Source: a virus. Taken from it: a stretch of 64,000 nt of DNA. The notes beneath the pieces were generated by a model that was not told the origin of the DNA, made no database searches, and saw only the letters and a list, made by a program, of their open reading frames with translations. The stretch is taken from positions 1-64,000 of the IMG/VR virus record IMGVR_UViG_3300005531_000004; one strand, written 5' to 3'. Shown here one piece after another: positions 33,036 through 42,209 of the stretch. A program made the position numbers and the translations under genes. Each line of letters starts with the position of its first letter. Positions within the stretch are counted from its first letter, which is position 1.

Positions 33036-35516
33036 ATGTCAGATAACTCTAGCTTTAAACCATTGGTGATGGAAGAGCTTCAACCACCAATGAAGATCAC
33101 CTTCATCGACAAGAAGAGTGATCTGTACCTTTTGAAAGACTTCTTTGAACGCAAGCGAAAAAATAAAAGTCTATTTGTCGGATTTGATACGGAAACAAAT
33201 TGGACTGTGGACTTTTGGAACCGTCGCGTTCGCACCATGCAGTTTGGTGACAAGTTCGAACAGTTCGTAGTTGATATTCTGGGTCTACTTGATTGGGACA
33301 CAGATTTGTTGATAGACACGCAGGGGAACTACGGAGTAAACAACGGGGAGCATTACAAAGAGCTTCTAGAAATTATTGAGCCCATCCTCTGCAATAATGA
33401 ATTCTTAAAAGTAGGGCAGAACCTTTCCTTCGAATATGAAGTGATGCGTTGGAACTTCGGCCTGCGTATTTGGCACTTGTACAGTACCGATCTTGCCGAG
33501 CGTGTTATTCAAGCCGGAACAATCTCTTTAAAACAATACAGTGAGTTCTCCATGGTAGCGATTGTAAAACGCTACTTTGGTTTGATTGTTGATAAAGACG
33601 AGCAGCGTGGTTTTGATCTTGTCAACCGTTTGACAGACAAACAGATTGCATATGCGGCTCTAGATAGCAGGCTGCCAATTCCTATGCGAGACGCACAGAT
33701 GAAGCGTCTGGTAAAAGAACAGTTGTTAGTAACAACCCAAATTGAAAATGATGCAATCGGTAGTTACGTAGACATGCATCTCAATGGACAAAACCTTGAC
33801 GATACAAAATGGGTTGAGAGAATTAAAGCGTTAGAAGAGAAAAGAATTGAAGAAATAAAGCTTTTGGATCAAGCGTTCTTACCAATTGTGGGTCATAAAA
33901 ATTCCCAAGTGGATGAAGAAGAACTTCACCGTTTGGAGATGATCTGGAAGACTCAGTTTGAAGAAGCAACTCCAGAAGAAAAAGCTCAGGCCGCTTTAGT
34001 ACGCGCTGAAAAAGACAAAGAGAAAAAATCAGAACTAAAGAAAGTACTAAAAAATCTTGAGTTGTTTAGACGCATCAAGAAAGCAGAAGCCCGTTCCAAT
34101 TTTAGTGAGAAGAACAAACTAAAAACAAAGTGGGCCAGAAATGTCGAGAAGTGTGAAGGCGAGGCATACATCAATTATGATTCCTCTACACAGCTTTTAG
34201 AAGCACTTCAAAAACTTCCCGGCATGAAAGCGTTGAAGAGCACTTCTGATGAAGAATTGCTGCACTACAACGATAAAGAAGTTATTCAGACATTACGTAA
34301 ATACAAGAAGGGCAAGAAAAGCACTTCTACCTACGGAATGTCATGGATCAACCGCTGGGTTACCAAGCCTTGCAAAGAAGAAGGCTGGAGACATCCCGGC
34401 GATGGAAGACTGCACTGTGTATTTAACCAACTAGAGGCAGAAACTGGACGAAGTTCTTCATCCAAACCAAATGGGCAGAATCTTCCAAGAGAAAAAGAAG
34501 TAAGAGATTGTTTTATATGTGATCCACCAGACCCTATTACAGGGGAAGAGTTTTGTATTGTCACGGTGGACATGTCTGGTGCTGAACTTCGTATTATCGC
34601 TGACCTAGCCGACGCTAAAACTTGGATCATGGCCTTTAATAAAGGCTGGGACGTTCACTCAGTTTCTACTGAAATTCTTGAAAGAGAAAAGTGGAAAGCG
34701 GGAACTGAGGAAGGTTGTAAATATTTCAAGTTAGGTGCTGACGGTCAACCTATGAGGTTGAAGTGTTCTTGTAAAGAACATAAGAAGCTGAGAGAGAACA
34801 CGAAGGCTATTAACTTCTTGTTGTGTTACGGTGGTGGGCCTGATGCTTTGGCCGACGAATTGAATATCACTGTCAATGCAGCTAAAGAATTAATGTCACA
34901 GCACAGAGCAGCATTTCCTGATGTGTGGAATTTCTTGGAGCGTTCAGGAGAACAAGCAAAAGCTGATAAAGAAGCAAGAGATATGTACGGACGTAGAAGA
35001 GCATTTCCTACTCCTACTCCCGAAGTGGCTTCTCGCTGGATCATGGAAGAGCATCCAGAAAAGCTAGCTTTGCCTGAAGAAGAACAAGAATTAAACATTG
35101 AAGAATTCAAAGCTGTTAATTTAAGAAAGCCGACAAAAGAAGAAGAATTCAACCTCACTCACAGAGCCCCAAATCAGCAAGAGATTTTCTGGGGAATAAA
35201 AGCCTTGATGGGTTCTATCGCAAGACGTGGAAAGAACCATCGTATTCAAGGCACGAACGCTAGTATCATTAAGCGTGCTATGGGTGCAGGGATTGATAAA
35301 GAAGGTCGTCCTTATTTGTGGCATACTCTTCCTTCTCTACAAGCAAAGCTATTGAGCATGGTGCATGATGAATTGATCATCCAGTGCCCAAAGCGAAATG
35401 GAGAAGCGGTTAAGCAAATGGTAGGAGAAGCGTTTAAACGCGCTGCTGCCGAAGTAATGCATAAAGTGGTAATGGAATTCGATGGTCATGTATCGAATCG
35501 TTGGGTTAAGGAATAA
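33036..35516 (+). CDS. DNA polymerase, family A, with 3'-5' exonuclease domain
   Basis: An 826-residue replicative polymerase. The exonuclease motif GFDTETN is near residues 49-55. Polymerase motif A VDMSGAELRI lies near 511, motif B appears as ENTKAINFLLCYGGG near 588, and motif C MVHDELII near 775-782. The order and spacing fit T7-like and PolA-like phage enzymes. ATG 33036 follows GACTCAGAAAGGAAAG. Insertions between the domains are charged and helical. Confidence 0.94.
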   Translation: MSDNSSFKPLVMEELQPPMKITFIDKKSDLYLLKDFFERKRKNKSLFVGFDTETNWTVDFWNRRVRTMQFGDKFEQFVVDILGLLDWDTDLLIDTQGNYGVNNGEHYKELLEIIEPILCNNEFLKVGQNLSFEYEVMRWNFGLRIWHLYSTDLAERVIQAGTISLKQYSEFSMVAIVKRYFGLIVDKDEQRGFDLVNRLTDKQIAYAALDSRLPIPMRDAQMKRLVKEQLLVTTQIENDAIGSYVDMHLNGQNLDDTKWVERIKALEEKRIEEIKLLDQAFLPIVGHKNSQVDEEELHRLEMIWKTQFEEATPEEKAQAALVRAEKDKEKKSELKKVLKNLELFRRIKKAEARSNFSEKNKLKTKWARNVEKCEGEAYINYDSSTQLLEALQKLPGMKALKSTSDEELLHYNDKEVIQTLRKYKKGKKSTSTYGMSWINRWVTKPCKEEGWRHPGDGRLHCVFNQLEAETGRSSSSKPNGQNLPREKEVRDCFICDPPDPITGEEFCIVTVDMSGAELRIIADLADAKTWIMAFNKGWDVHSVSTEILEREKWKAGTEEGCKYFKLGADGQPMRLKCSCKEHKKLRENTKAINFLLCYGGGPDALADELNITVNAAKELMSQHRAAFPDVWNFLERSGEQAKADKEARDMYGRRRAFPTPTPEVASRWIMEEHPEKLALPEEEQELNIEEFKAVNLRKPTKEEEFNLTHRAPNQQEIFWGIKALMGSIARRGKNHRIQGTNASIIKRAMGAGIDKEGRPYLWHTLPSLQAKLLSMVHDELIIQCPKRNGEAVKQMVGEAFKRAAAEVMHKVVMEFDGHVSNRWVKE

Positions 35517-35517
35517 C

Positions 35518-35688
35518 ATGCCGACCTATTTGCAATGTCCTTTTTGTCCCGCTCAGTCTTACATCAAGAGTGAGCGGGACTCTTTGGTTTTATATGAGTG
35601 CCCAGCCAAACACAGATTTTATATTGAAAGAGAATTAAATGTCCGAGATGATGGAGATAGTAGGGTAGATGAGAGCAAAAATTTGTAA
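35518..35688 (+). CDS. small zinc-ribbon-like protein
   Basis: A 56-residue protein starting MPTYLQCPFCPAQSYIKSER, with a second Cys in LYECPAKHRFYIE, that is CPxC...C..H. The ATG follows the polymerase stop by one base. It overlaps the start of the HNH gene by 20 bases. No function assigned. Confidence 0.55.
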   Translation: MPTYLQCPFCPAQSYIKSERDSLVLYECPAKHRFYIERELNVRDDGDSRVDESKNL

Positions 35689-36190
35689 GCATGGAAAATT
35701 TCCTACTAGATCATGCAAAGAATGCAAAAATGAGTGGAATAGAAAAAACAGCCAAAAACAAAGGAAAAAATTTCCACATAAAAATTCAGAGTATTTAAAA
35801 AATTGGAGAAAAGAAAACCCAGAATATTCTGTTGAAAGAGATAGAAAAAGAGCAGAACAAGGAATTTGTTTAGAGTGTGACAACAAGCCGGAAGATGGAA
35901 ATAAACTCTGTAGTACTTGTAGAATTAAAATTACAGTATCTCGTCTAGGCATTGATGTAAATGATATACCAAAGATTGTAAAACAATATGCAATAAAAAA
36001 ATGCAGAATTTGTGATTCTGATAAAACCACCGGAAAAGGCTGGCATTTTGATCATGACCATGTAACAAAAAAATTTAGAGGTATATTATGTCACAACTGT
36101 AACCTTGGTTTGGGACAGTTCAAAGATAAAGAACTGCTCTTACTTAAAGCAATAAATTACTTACGAAAGGCTACAGTAAATGAATTATAA
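35669..36190 (+). CDS. HNH homing endonuclease, endonuclease VII type
   Basis: A 173-residue protein. A basic Cys-containing N-terminus (ICKHGKFPTRSCKECKNEW) is followed by CLECDNKPEDGNKLCSTCRI. The nuclease core is KCRICDSDKTTGKGWHFDHD, HVTKKFRGILCHNCNLGLGQ and FKDKELLLLKAINYL. It lies between polymerase and ribonucleotide reductase and overlaps the reductase start by 11 bases. Confidence 0.87.
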   Translation: MRAKICKHGKFPTRSCKECKNEWNRKNSQKQRKKFPHKNSEYLKNWRKENPEYSVERDRKRAEQGICLECDNKPEDGNKLCSTCRIKITVSRLGIDVNDIPKIVKQYAIKKCRICDSDKTTGKGWHFDHDHVTKKFRGILCHNCNLGLGQFKDKELLLLKAINYLRKATVNEL

Positions 36191-37835
36191 AGACTTTACT
36201 AAAATGTCGCCGTTCTCAAAGACAGTGATGGAGCAGAAGTATAGTCATGATCTTGGCGATGGTAGAAAAGAAACTTGGGAAGAGATAGCAAAACGACAAC
36301 GAGCAGTTCTAAAATCGGTCCATGCTAAAAAGTCCCTTATTGATCAAGTAGAGCAATTTATTATTGAGAGAAAGTTTATTCCCGGTGGTAGGTACCTGCA
36401 TAATGTTGGTAAGCCGTATCACCAAACTCAAAACTGTTTGTTATTAAGAGCCGAAGATAGTAGAGAGGGCTGGGCGGATTTAATGTCCAAAGCCACTAAT
36501 GCTCTTATGACAGGAGCAGGTATTGGAGTAGACTACTCTTTGGTACGTGGTGAAGGAAAACTAGTTAGACGTACAGGAAATTATGCTACTGGACCTGTAT
36601 ATCTAATGCAGATGGTAAATGAATCCGGTAGAGGTGTAATGCGTGGTGGACAAGGACGCTCAGCAATATGGGCAGGATTAAATTGGTCGCATCCCGATAT
36701 TTTTAAATTTATTACAGTAAAAAACTGGATACCAGAAGTTAGAGATTTAAAGTTAAAAGATTTTAGCTTCCCTGCTACTCTGGATATGACCAACATAAGT
36801 GTTCTTTTAGATGATGAATTCTTTGCGGCATATCATAATGACAAGCATCCCAAGAATAGTTTGGCACAAAATGTGTACTGGGCTACTGTGGAAAGAATGC
36901 TTAAAACAGGTGAACCCGGATTTAGCATAGACCTTGGGAAGAATTCAAAGGAAACTTTAAGAAATGCTTGTACTGAGATTACTTCCGCTGACGATAGCGA
37001 TATCTGTAATTTGGGTAGTATCAACCTTGCGCGTGTGGGCTCTGTTGAAGAGATGGGAGCGTTGGTTGAGTGTTCTACTGCCTTCCTTTTGGCTGGCACT
37101 GTTTATAGCGATGTGCCTTATCCGAAAGTAGATCAAGTTAGAACTAAGAATCGTCGTCTCGGGCTTGGATTAATGGGCATACACGAGTTCTTGATGTCTC
37201 GTGGAAAACGATACGGAGTAGATGAAGAACTAGACAAGTATTTAGGAATTTATAAAACTACTGGAAAATATGCCAATGCTTATGCTGACGAGTGGGAACT
37301 ATCAAGACCAGTTGCAACAAGAGCTATTGCACCTACAGGAAGTATTTCGATAGTAGCAGAGACTTCTTCTGGTATTGAACCTATTTTTTGTTCTGCATAT
37401 AAACGTAGATATCTTAAAGGGGACACTTGGCATTATCAGTATGTTCTTGATCCTGTAGCTAAAAATCTTGTTGACAATGGATTAAACCCAGATCAATTAG
37501 AAGATGCATACTCACTGGCTGCTGATCCAGAGCGTAGACTCTCTTTTCAAGCACACGTACAACAATACGTTGACCATGCTATATCATCCACTTTAAATTT
37601 ACCGTCATGGGGCAGTGAGTTAAACAACAAAAATACGGTACAAGATTTTGGAAAAATATTGATAAAATATTTGCCAAAACTAAGAGGGATCACAACATAT
37701 CCAGATGGAGCTAGAGCAGGACAACCATTAAACACTGTTTCTTATAAAACCGCCTCAAAACATGTTGGAGAAGTTTTTATAGAGAGTGGGGATATCTGTG
37801 ACATCTCAGGTAAAGGTGGGCCTTGTGGTAGCTAA
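36180..37835 (+). CDS. ribonucleotide reductase, class II (adenosylcobalamin-dependent) type
   Basis: A 551-residue reductase making deoxynucleotides. Visible features are QNCLLLRAED (first redox Cys), NACTE at residues 262-266 with the radical Cys264 and Glu266, DICNLGSINL (second redox Cys), ATRAIAPTGSISIVAETSSG, TYPDGARAGQP, and a C-terminal shuttle pair in CDISGKGGPCGS. No separate small subunit is seen nearby, which favours class II. The start overlaps the HNH gene. The C-terminus overlaps the next HNH gene by 50 bases at most. Confidence 0.85.
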   Translation: MNYKDFTKMSPFSKTVMEQKYSHDLGDGRKETWEEIAKRQRAVLKSVHAKKSLIDQVEQFIIERKFIPGGRYLHNVGKPYHQTQNCLLLRAEDSREGWADLMSKATNALMTGAGIGVDYSLVRGEGKLVRRTGNYATGPVYLMQMVNESGRGVMRGGQGRSAIWAGLNWSHPDIFKFITVKNWIPEVRDLKLKDFSFPATLDMTNISVLLDDEFFAAYHNDKHPKNSLAQNVYWATVERMLKTGEPGFSIDLGKNSKETLRNACTEITSADDSDICNLGSINLARVGSVEEMGALVECSTAFLLAGTVYSDVPYPKVDQVRTKNRRLGLGLMGIHEFLMSRGKRYGVDEELDKYLGIYKTTGKYANAYADEWELSRPVATRAIAPTGSISIVAETSSGIEPIFCSAYKRRYLKGDTWHYQYVLDPVAKNLVDNGLNPDQLEDAYSLAADPERRLSFQAHVQQYVDHAISSTLNLPSWGSELNNKNTVQDFGKILIKYLPKLRGITTYPDGARAGQPLNTVSYKTASKHVGEVFIESGDICDISGKGGPCGS

Positions 37836-38376
37836 TAAATGGAAAATAATTAAAGAAGTGTACAAGGATAAGAGAAGAAAATATGAAGTGCAATGTTCGT
37901 GTGGGTATATAGGTTTTCGCAGAGCGGACTGGGTTGATACTGGTAGAAGTACTTCTTGTAAATCATGTTCTGCTAAAGAGACATTAAAAAATCACCCAAA
38001 TCCCGTATTTGCTAAGCGTGCTCATTTTGGTGTAGGAGATATTACCAAAACTTATTGGTATGCCATACGTCAAGGAGCACAGAAAAGAAACATAGAATTT
38101 GATATCACTATAGAACAAGCGTGGGAACTATTTGTTAAACAAAATGGAAAATGTGCTTTGTCTGGAGTAGATATACAGCTTTCTAGTGACTTGAAAAAGT
38201 GCAACCCTGATTATTCAAAAATTACAGCTTCTTTAGATAGAATTGATTCTACGAAGGGGTACATATTAAACAATATTCAGTGGGTTCATAAAACAGTAAA
38301 CTATATAAAAAGAGACTTGGATCAAGAAGAATTTATAACTTGGTGCCAACTGATTAGTAAAAATGAGAATAATTGA
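37786..38376 (+). CDS. HNH homing endonuclease
   Basis: Up to 196 residues; the true start may be a GTG within or just after the reductase end. Cys-rich N-domain VQCSCGYIGFRRADWVDTGR ... SCKSCSAKE, then NGKCALSGVDIQLS, ITASLDRIDSTKGYILNNIQ and WVHKTVNYIKRDLDQEEFIT: the HNH layout in which Cys-type ligands are partly replaced. It overlaps GMP reductase by 14 bases. Confidence 0.8.
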   Translation: MGISVTSQVKVGLVVANKWKIIKEVYKDKRRKYEVQCSCGYIGFRRADWVDTGRSTSCKSCSAKETLKNHPNPVFAKRAHFGVGDITKTYWYAIRQGAQKRNIEFDITIEQAWELFVKQNGKCALSGVDIQLSSDLKKCNPDYSKITASLDRIDSTKGYILNNIQWVHKTVNYIKRDLDQEEFITWCQLISKNENN

Positions 38377-39331
38377 CTCAGAGAAGTTAGATTTTTCGGA
38401 TGTGTTGCTTGTGCCACATCGTTCTAGTCTAACGAGTAGAAAAGAAGTAGATATCACAAGGGAATTCCATTTCAAACATGCTTATGGAACTTGGAGTGGA
38501 ATTCCCATAGTTTCATCGAACATGTCCAGTGTTACAAACTGGGAAACTGCCTCTACTATGCATCAAAGAGGTATGCTGGCTTGTATGCCTAAAAATCTCA
38601 GTTTAGTTTCAGTCAATAGAAACTATATCAACACGTTTGGCATGGAAGGCTTAAGCACTTTTAGAGAATCTTTGTTCCCAAGAATTATTTGTTTAGATGT
38701 GGCGAATGGTTATATGGAAAGGTTTGCTGATCTTGTAAAGCGCACTAGAGAAGAAGCAAAGTTTTCTATAATTATCGCTGGTAATGTTGTAACCCCTGAG
38801 ATGACTCAAGAGTTGATTCTATCAGGAGCAGACATTGTTAAAGTTGGTATTGGTAGCGGTTCTGCTTGTGCTACTCGTAGTGTGGCTGGTGTTGGTTTCC
38901 CGCAGTTCTCCGCAGTTGTTGAATGTGCCGATGCTGCTCATGGTTTGGGTGGGCATATTATGTCTGACGGTGGTTGTACTACTCCGGGGGATGTAGCTAA
39001 GGCATTTTGCGCTGGTGCTGATTTTGTAATGCTTGGAGGAATGCTTGCTGGACACGATGAAAACGGTTCCGAATTTTACGGAGAATCCTCAGAGAGAGCA
39101 AATATTTCAAATTCTGGTGGGCTCAAAGATTATCGGGCTTCTGAGGGTTTTGAGTTGGTTCTTCCCAAAAGAGGAGGACTTAACGGAACCTTACAAACAA
39201 TTGAAGGTGGCCTTAGAAGCTGTGGTGCCTATATCGGTGCAACGAAGCTTAAAGACTTCCCCAAGTGTGCAACGTTCATAAAAGTTAGACGAATTCTAAA
39301 TGAAAGCTTAAAGGAGTATAGGACTCAGTGA
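38363..39331 (+). CDS. GMP reductase / IMP dehydrogenase family protein
   Basis: A 322-residue TIM-barrel enzyme. [16 protein letters not shown] at the start, [31 protein letters not shown] with the catalytic Cys, [12 protein letters not shown], and [20 protein letters not shown] with MLGGMLAG. The length, without a CBS insert, and the GxGSxCxTR loop favour GMP reductase (GMP to IMP, NADPH). It overlaps the MazG-like gene by four bases, in the nucleotide metabolism set. Confidence 0.85.
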   Translation: MRIIDSEKLDFSDVLLVPHRSSLTSRKEVDITREFHFKHAYGTWSGIPIVSSNMSSVTNWETASTMHQRGMLACMPKNLSLVSVNRNYINTFGMEGLSTFRESLFPRIICLDVANGYMERFADLVKRTREEAKFSIIIAGNVVTPEMTQELILSGADIVKVGIGSGSACATRSVAGVGFPQFSAVVECADAAHGLGGHIMSDGGCTTPGDVAKAFCAGADFVMLGGMLAGHDENGSEFYGESSERANISNSGGLKDYRASEGFELVLPKRGGLNGTLQTIEGGLRSCGAYIGATKLKDFPKCATFIKVRRILNESLKEYRTQ

Positions 39332-39750
39332 TTCAGTTAACAGAAAAAGAATACAACGATATGGTTGAGTTTTACACCAATCGACGTGATCAAATTAATG
39401 AGATGGCTAGAGAAGTTCATAAGGCAAATGAAAAATGGTGGAAGAATATCAACACTGGAGAACCACTAGATAAATCCAATTTTGAACTTAAGGGAACAAA
39501 ACTCATGCTCATGGTTTCAGAGATTGCTGAAGCTATGGAAGGTGAGCGCAAAGAATTAATGGACGATAAGCTTCCCCATCGTAAGATGGCAGAAGTGGAA
39601 CTGGCTGATGCTGTGATTCGTATCTTCGACTATGCCGCAGCTATGGGTTACGACCTTGGTGGAGCTTACGTAGAAAAGATGGCGTATAACGCTAAGCGTG
39701 AAGATCATAAAATTGAAAACCGCTTGCTTCCCGGTGGGAAGAAATTCTAG
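39328..39750 (+). CDS. MazG-like nucleotide pyrophosphohydrolase
   Basis: A 140-residue all-helical protein with MLMVSEIAEAMEGERKELMD and AEVELADAVIRIFDYAAAMG, the ExxE...ExxD metal-binding pattern of MazG/dUTPase-like enzymes. They hydrolyse NTPs or alarmone-type nucleotides. The start is GTG 39328 in GACTCAGTG, overlapping GMP reductase. Confidence 0.85.
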   Translation: MIQLTEKEYNDMVEFYTNRRDQINEMAREVHKANEKWWKNINTGEPLDKSNFELKGTKLMLMVSEIAEAMEGERKELMDDKLPHRKMAEVELADAVIRIFDYAAAMGYDLGGAYVEKMAYNAKREDHKIENRLLPGGKKF

Positions 39751-39756
39751 TAACAC

Positions 39757-40212
39757 ATGGCGATAACAATATTAAAAGAAATTAAATCTACTAAAAGAAA
39801 AACTAAAGTAGAATGTAGGTGTGATTGTGGTCGCATATTTAAAGCCAGAAAAGATAATGTAAAATCTGGTATCACAAAAAGTTGTGGGTGTTTTAAAAGT
39901 AAGTCGGTAAGAAAAGTTTTAGATGCATATGTAGTTACTCATGGAATGTCTAGAACGCCGGAATGGTGGTCATATTCTGGAGCGAAACAAAGATGCAGTA
40001 ATCCAAAGCACATTAGTTATAAAAATTATGGTGGTAGAGGCATAAAATTTTTATTCAAATCTTTTGAAGATTTTTATAAAGAGCTAGGACCAAGACCAAA
40101 AAATAAAACTTTGGATAGGATAGACAACAATGGTCACTACGAACCCGGAAATGTTAGATGGGCAACCAAAAAAGATCAAATACTTAACAGGAGATTAGCA
40201 CAGTGCCAATAA
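39757..40212 (+). CDS. HNH homing endonuclease
   Basis: A 151-residue protein. N-terminal CRCDCGRIFKARKDNVKSGI followed by a Cys-rich SCGCF. The C-terminal half is WWSYSGAKQRCSNPKHISYK, NYGGRGIKFLFKSFEDFYKE and LDRIDNNGHYEPGNVRWATK. The same NYGGRGI/RIDNNGHYE core occurs at 31654 and 43770, so these three are one subfamily. It overlaps RNase H by 10 bases. Confidence 0.86.
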   Translation: MAITILKEIKSTKRKTKVECRCDCGRIFKARKDNVKSGITKSCGCFKSKSVRKVLDAYVVTHGMSRTPEWWSYSGAKQRCSNPKHISYKNYGGRGIKFLFKSFEDFYKELGPRPKNKTLDRIDNNGHYEPGNVRWATKKDQILNRRLAQCQ

Positions 40213-40622
40213 CTGCTTATTGTGATGCAGGGTCGAGAGGAAATCCCGGTCCTGCCGCCTGTGCTTATGTGATATACGAGAACGGGAAGAAAACTCTCTA
40301 TAGCTCATGGTACATTGGGGAACAAACGAACAACGTGGCTGAATACAGCGCACTGATTGGTTTGTTACGTGAACTGAAAGTACCCGCTGAAATTTTTTGT
40401 GACAGTGCTTTAGTAGTCAATCAGGTAATGGGCAAGTGGAAAGTAAAGCACGAGAACATGAAACCTCTTCACGCTGAAGCGCAGGCTTTACTGATTAGAG
40501 GTAAACACACTTTAACACATATAAAGGGGCATAGTGGTATCCCCGGCAATGAATTAGCTGATCAATTGGTGAATATAGAATTGAATGACTATGAAGAAAA
40601 GAGCAAAGAAAGAAAAGCTTGA
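40203..40622 (+). CDS. rnhA: ribonuclease HI
   Basis: A 139-residue enzyme that cuts RNA in RNA-DNA hybrids, useful for removing primers. Active-site residues are visible: YCDAGSRGNPGP (Asp), TNNVAEYSALIG (Glu), IFCDSALVVNQV (Asp), and IKGHSGIPGNELADQLVN (His and Asp). The GTG or ATG choice is open at the N-terminus, since the start overlaps the HNH gene. Confidence 0.93.
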   Translation: MPITAYCDAGSRGNPGPAACAYVIYENGKKTLYSSWYIGEQTNNVAEYSALIGLLRELKVPAEIFCDSALVVNQVMGKWKVKHENMKPLHAEAQALLIRGKHTLTHIKGHSGIPGNELADQLVNIELNDYEEKSKERKA

Positions 40623-40749
40623 CTTGTTAGAGTCGGCTGATATACTATATAAGCTGGCTACAAAAGTTCAAGGAGAGCCGTGGCTTATTTTGAATAACGC
40701 CATCGGGCACATTTTAGACCGTTTTTATAGAGAAGGATATTGTTTGTGA
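40585..40749 (+). CDS. small hypothetical protein
   Basis: 54 residues (MTMKKRAKKEKLDLLESADI...), overlapping the RNase H end in another frame and the HNH start. The helix LLESADILYKLATKV looks protein-like. No family recognised and no strong ribosome site. Confidence 0.4.
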   Translation: MTMKKRAKKEKLDLLESADILYKLATKVQGEPWLILNNAIGHILDRFYREGYCL

Positions 40750-41375
40750 TTGGTAAAAAGTTTGGTAAATGGTTAGTTATAGAGTTTCCAAAGAATAAAA
40801 AATATGGGACAAATTTATGGCTCTGCCGATGTGAGTGTGGTTTAGAAAAGGAAGTGAGTGAGGTTTCTTTAAACCACGGATTATCCAAAGGGTGTAGAAA
40901 GTGTTTTGAAGACACTGTAAAAATTAGGCCATACGAAGCTCTGTACAACCAGTTTGTACGCACGGTAAAAAAGTCAAAAAAACATAGCTCTATTTCATAT
41001 GAAGATTTTTTACAGTTTACCCATCAAAAGGAATGTTTTTATTGTGGTAAAAAAATTTCATGGTTAAAGTATACTACCAAAAGTTCTAGCAGAGCTTATC
41101 ATTTAGACAGAAAAGATAATAGTCTGGGGTATTCAGTAGAAAACTGTGTGGTTTGTTGTGCAATCTGTAATCGTTTAAAATCTGACATGTTTTCATTCGA
41201 CGAAATGTGTTTATTGTCTCCTGTATTAAAGAGAATACAATACAACAGAGAGGCATTAAATGAAGAGTTAAAATGGTCAGAATTGTATTTTATAAACACT
41301 GGAAATAATTTTTTTGAAACAAATCCAGTAGACAAGAAAAAGTTTATCGAGGACGGATATATAATTTCAAATTGA
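40740..41375 (+). CDS. HNH homing endonuclease
   Basis: About 211 residues from TTG 40740 or GTG 40746. IGKKFGKWLVIEFPKNKKYG and WLCRCECGLEKEVSEVSLNH are the Cys-rich front domain. KECFYCGKKISWLKYTTKSS, YHLDRKDNSLGYSVENCVVC and CAICNRLKSDMFS form a long HNH core. Its TGA stop overlaps the first base pairs of the tRNA at 41373. Confidence 0.83.
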   Translation: MFVIGKKFGKWLVIEFPKNKKYGTNLWLCRCECGLEKEVSEVSLNHGLSKGCRKCFEDTVKIRPYEALYNQFVRTVKKSKKHSSISYEDFLQFTHQKECFYCGKKISWLKYTTKSSSRAYHLDRKDNSLGYSVENCVVCCAICNRLKSDMFSFDEMCLLSPVLKRIQYNREALNEELKWSELYFINTGNNFFETNPVDKKKFIEDGYIISN

Positions 41376-41464
41376 GGTGCCTTCGGAAGGGCGCTGGCCT
41401 TATAAGCCGGAACTGACACTAGATTGGTGTTCGCAAGCTGGATCGTCACCAGCCACCTCAACCA
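41373..41464 (+). tRNA. class II tRNA with UAU anticodon (Ile-type anticodon)
   Basis: Acceptor TGAGGTG/CACCTCA, anticodon stem CTGGC/GCCGG with loop CTTATAA (TAT), variable arm ACAC...GTGT, T-arm GCTGG-ATCGTCA-CCAGC, A73 and CCA. A long variable arm is not expected with an isoleucine anticodon, and the D-arm loop is only three bases. Confidence 0.65.
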
Positions 41465-41467
41465 TAT

Positions 41468-41543
41468 GGCTGCATCGTTCAATTGAACAGGACACCCGCC
41501 TTCTAAGCGGTGAATCTAGGTTTGAGTCCTAGTGTGGCTACCA
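41468..41543 (+). tRNA. tRNA-Arg (UCU)
   Basis: Anticodon stem CCCGC/GCGGT with loop CTTCTAA (anticodon TCT), acceptor GGCTGCA/TGTGGCT rich in G-U pairs, T-arm CTAGG-TTTGAGT-CCTAG, A73 and CCA. Confidence 0.75.
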
Positions 41544-41544
41544 T

Positions 41545-41622
41545 AGCGTTGTCTTCTAACTGGAATAGGAAATCTCCCTCTCAAGGAGAAAAATGCGGGT
41601 TCGAGTCCCGTTAACGCTACCA
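41545..41622 (+). tRNA. tRNA-Glu (CUC)
   Basis: Acceptor AGCGTTG/TAACGCT, anticodon stem TCTCC/GGAGA with loop CTCTCAA (anticodon CTC), T-arm CGGG-TTCGAGT-CCCG, A73 and CCA. Confidence 0.75.
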
Positions 41623-41630
41623 ATTTTAAT

Positions 41631-42209
41631 GTGGAGTTATCGTCTAACAGGAGTATAGTGTTAATGGCAGCATATCAAACTCTTAATTTGCAAGGTGAAG
41701 GTTCAAATCCTTCTGCTCCTACCAAATTTAAAAGCCCTTCCATACATAGAACAGCTTTGTATAGGGCTAAAGCAGCTTATCGCGGCATGATAGAAAGATG
41801 TGAAAATAAGAACGGTAAAAATCCTACATATACTGATGTAAAATTGAAAATGACAATGGAGGAATGGTTAAATTGGGCAGTTTCTAAATATGAAAAGTTT
41901 CTAATAGAGAACCCAAATGAGCAGCCTTCCGTATCTAGATACAAAGATATTGGTCATTATGAAATAGGAAATTTAGAAATAATATCTTTTTCTAAAAACA
42001 GAATAGGGCAGAAAAATTCCTTATTACTAAAAGAAGATGGAACAAAATTATGTGGTCGTTGTAAATTAGTTCTAAAAGCTGACAGTAATTTTTGGAAAGA
42101 CAAAACTCGCCCCGATGGATTTAGGAAATGGTGTAAAGAATGCGTTACTAAACATAGATTAGAACGCAAGGGGAATCGTGGCGTAATCGGCAGCGTATCA
42201 GACTTTTAA
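41631..42209 (+). CDS. HNH-like endonuclease nested between two tRNA-Lys genes
   Basis: The open frame covers 41631-42209, but the protein probably begins after tRNA-Lys(CUU), near SIHRTALYRAKAAYRGMIER (from about 41735). It has the layout of the YRAKxAYxxMIxRC...NxxxYxDV...W phage family with RYKDIGHYEIGNLEIISFSK, then a Cys4 zinc tail CGRCKLVL...WCKECVTKHR. The last 13 codons lie in tRNA-Lys(UUU). The start codon is unclear. Confidence 0.65.
   Translation: MELSSNRSIVLMAAYQTLNLQGEGSNPSAPTKFKSPSIHRTALYRAKAAYRGMIERCENKNGKNPTYTDVKLKMTMEEWLNWAVSKYEKFLIENPNEQPSVSRYKDIGHYEIGNLEIISFSKNRIGQKNSLLLKEDGTKLCGRCKLVLKADSNFWKDKTRPDGFRKWCKECVTKHRLERKGNRGVIGSVSDF
41649..41724 (+). tRNA. tRNA-Lys (CUU)
   Basis: Acceptor AGGAGTA/TGCTCCT, anticodon loop CTCTTAA in the stem TCAAA/TTTGC, T-arm GAAGG-TTCAAAT-CCTTC, A73 and CCA. 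Directly upstream (41633-41648) is what looks like the 5' start of another tRNA (GGAGTTATCGTCTAAC), perhaps a remnant. Confidence 0.72.
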
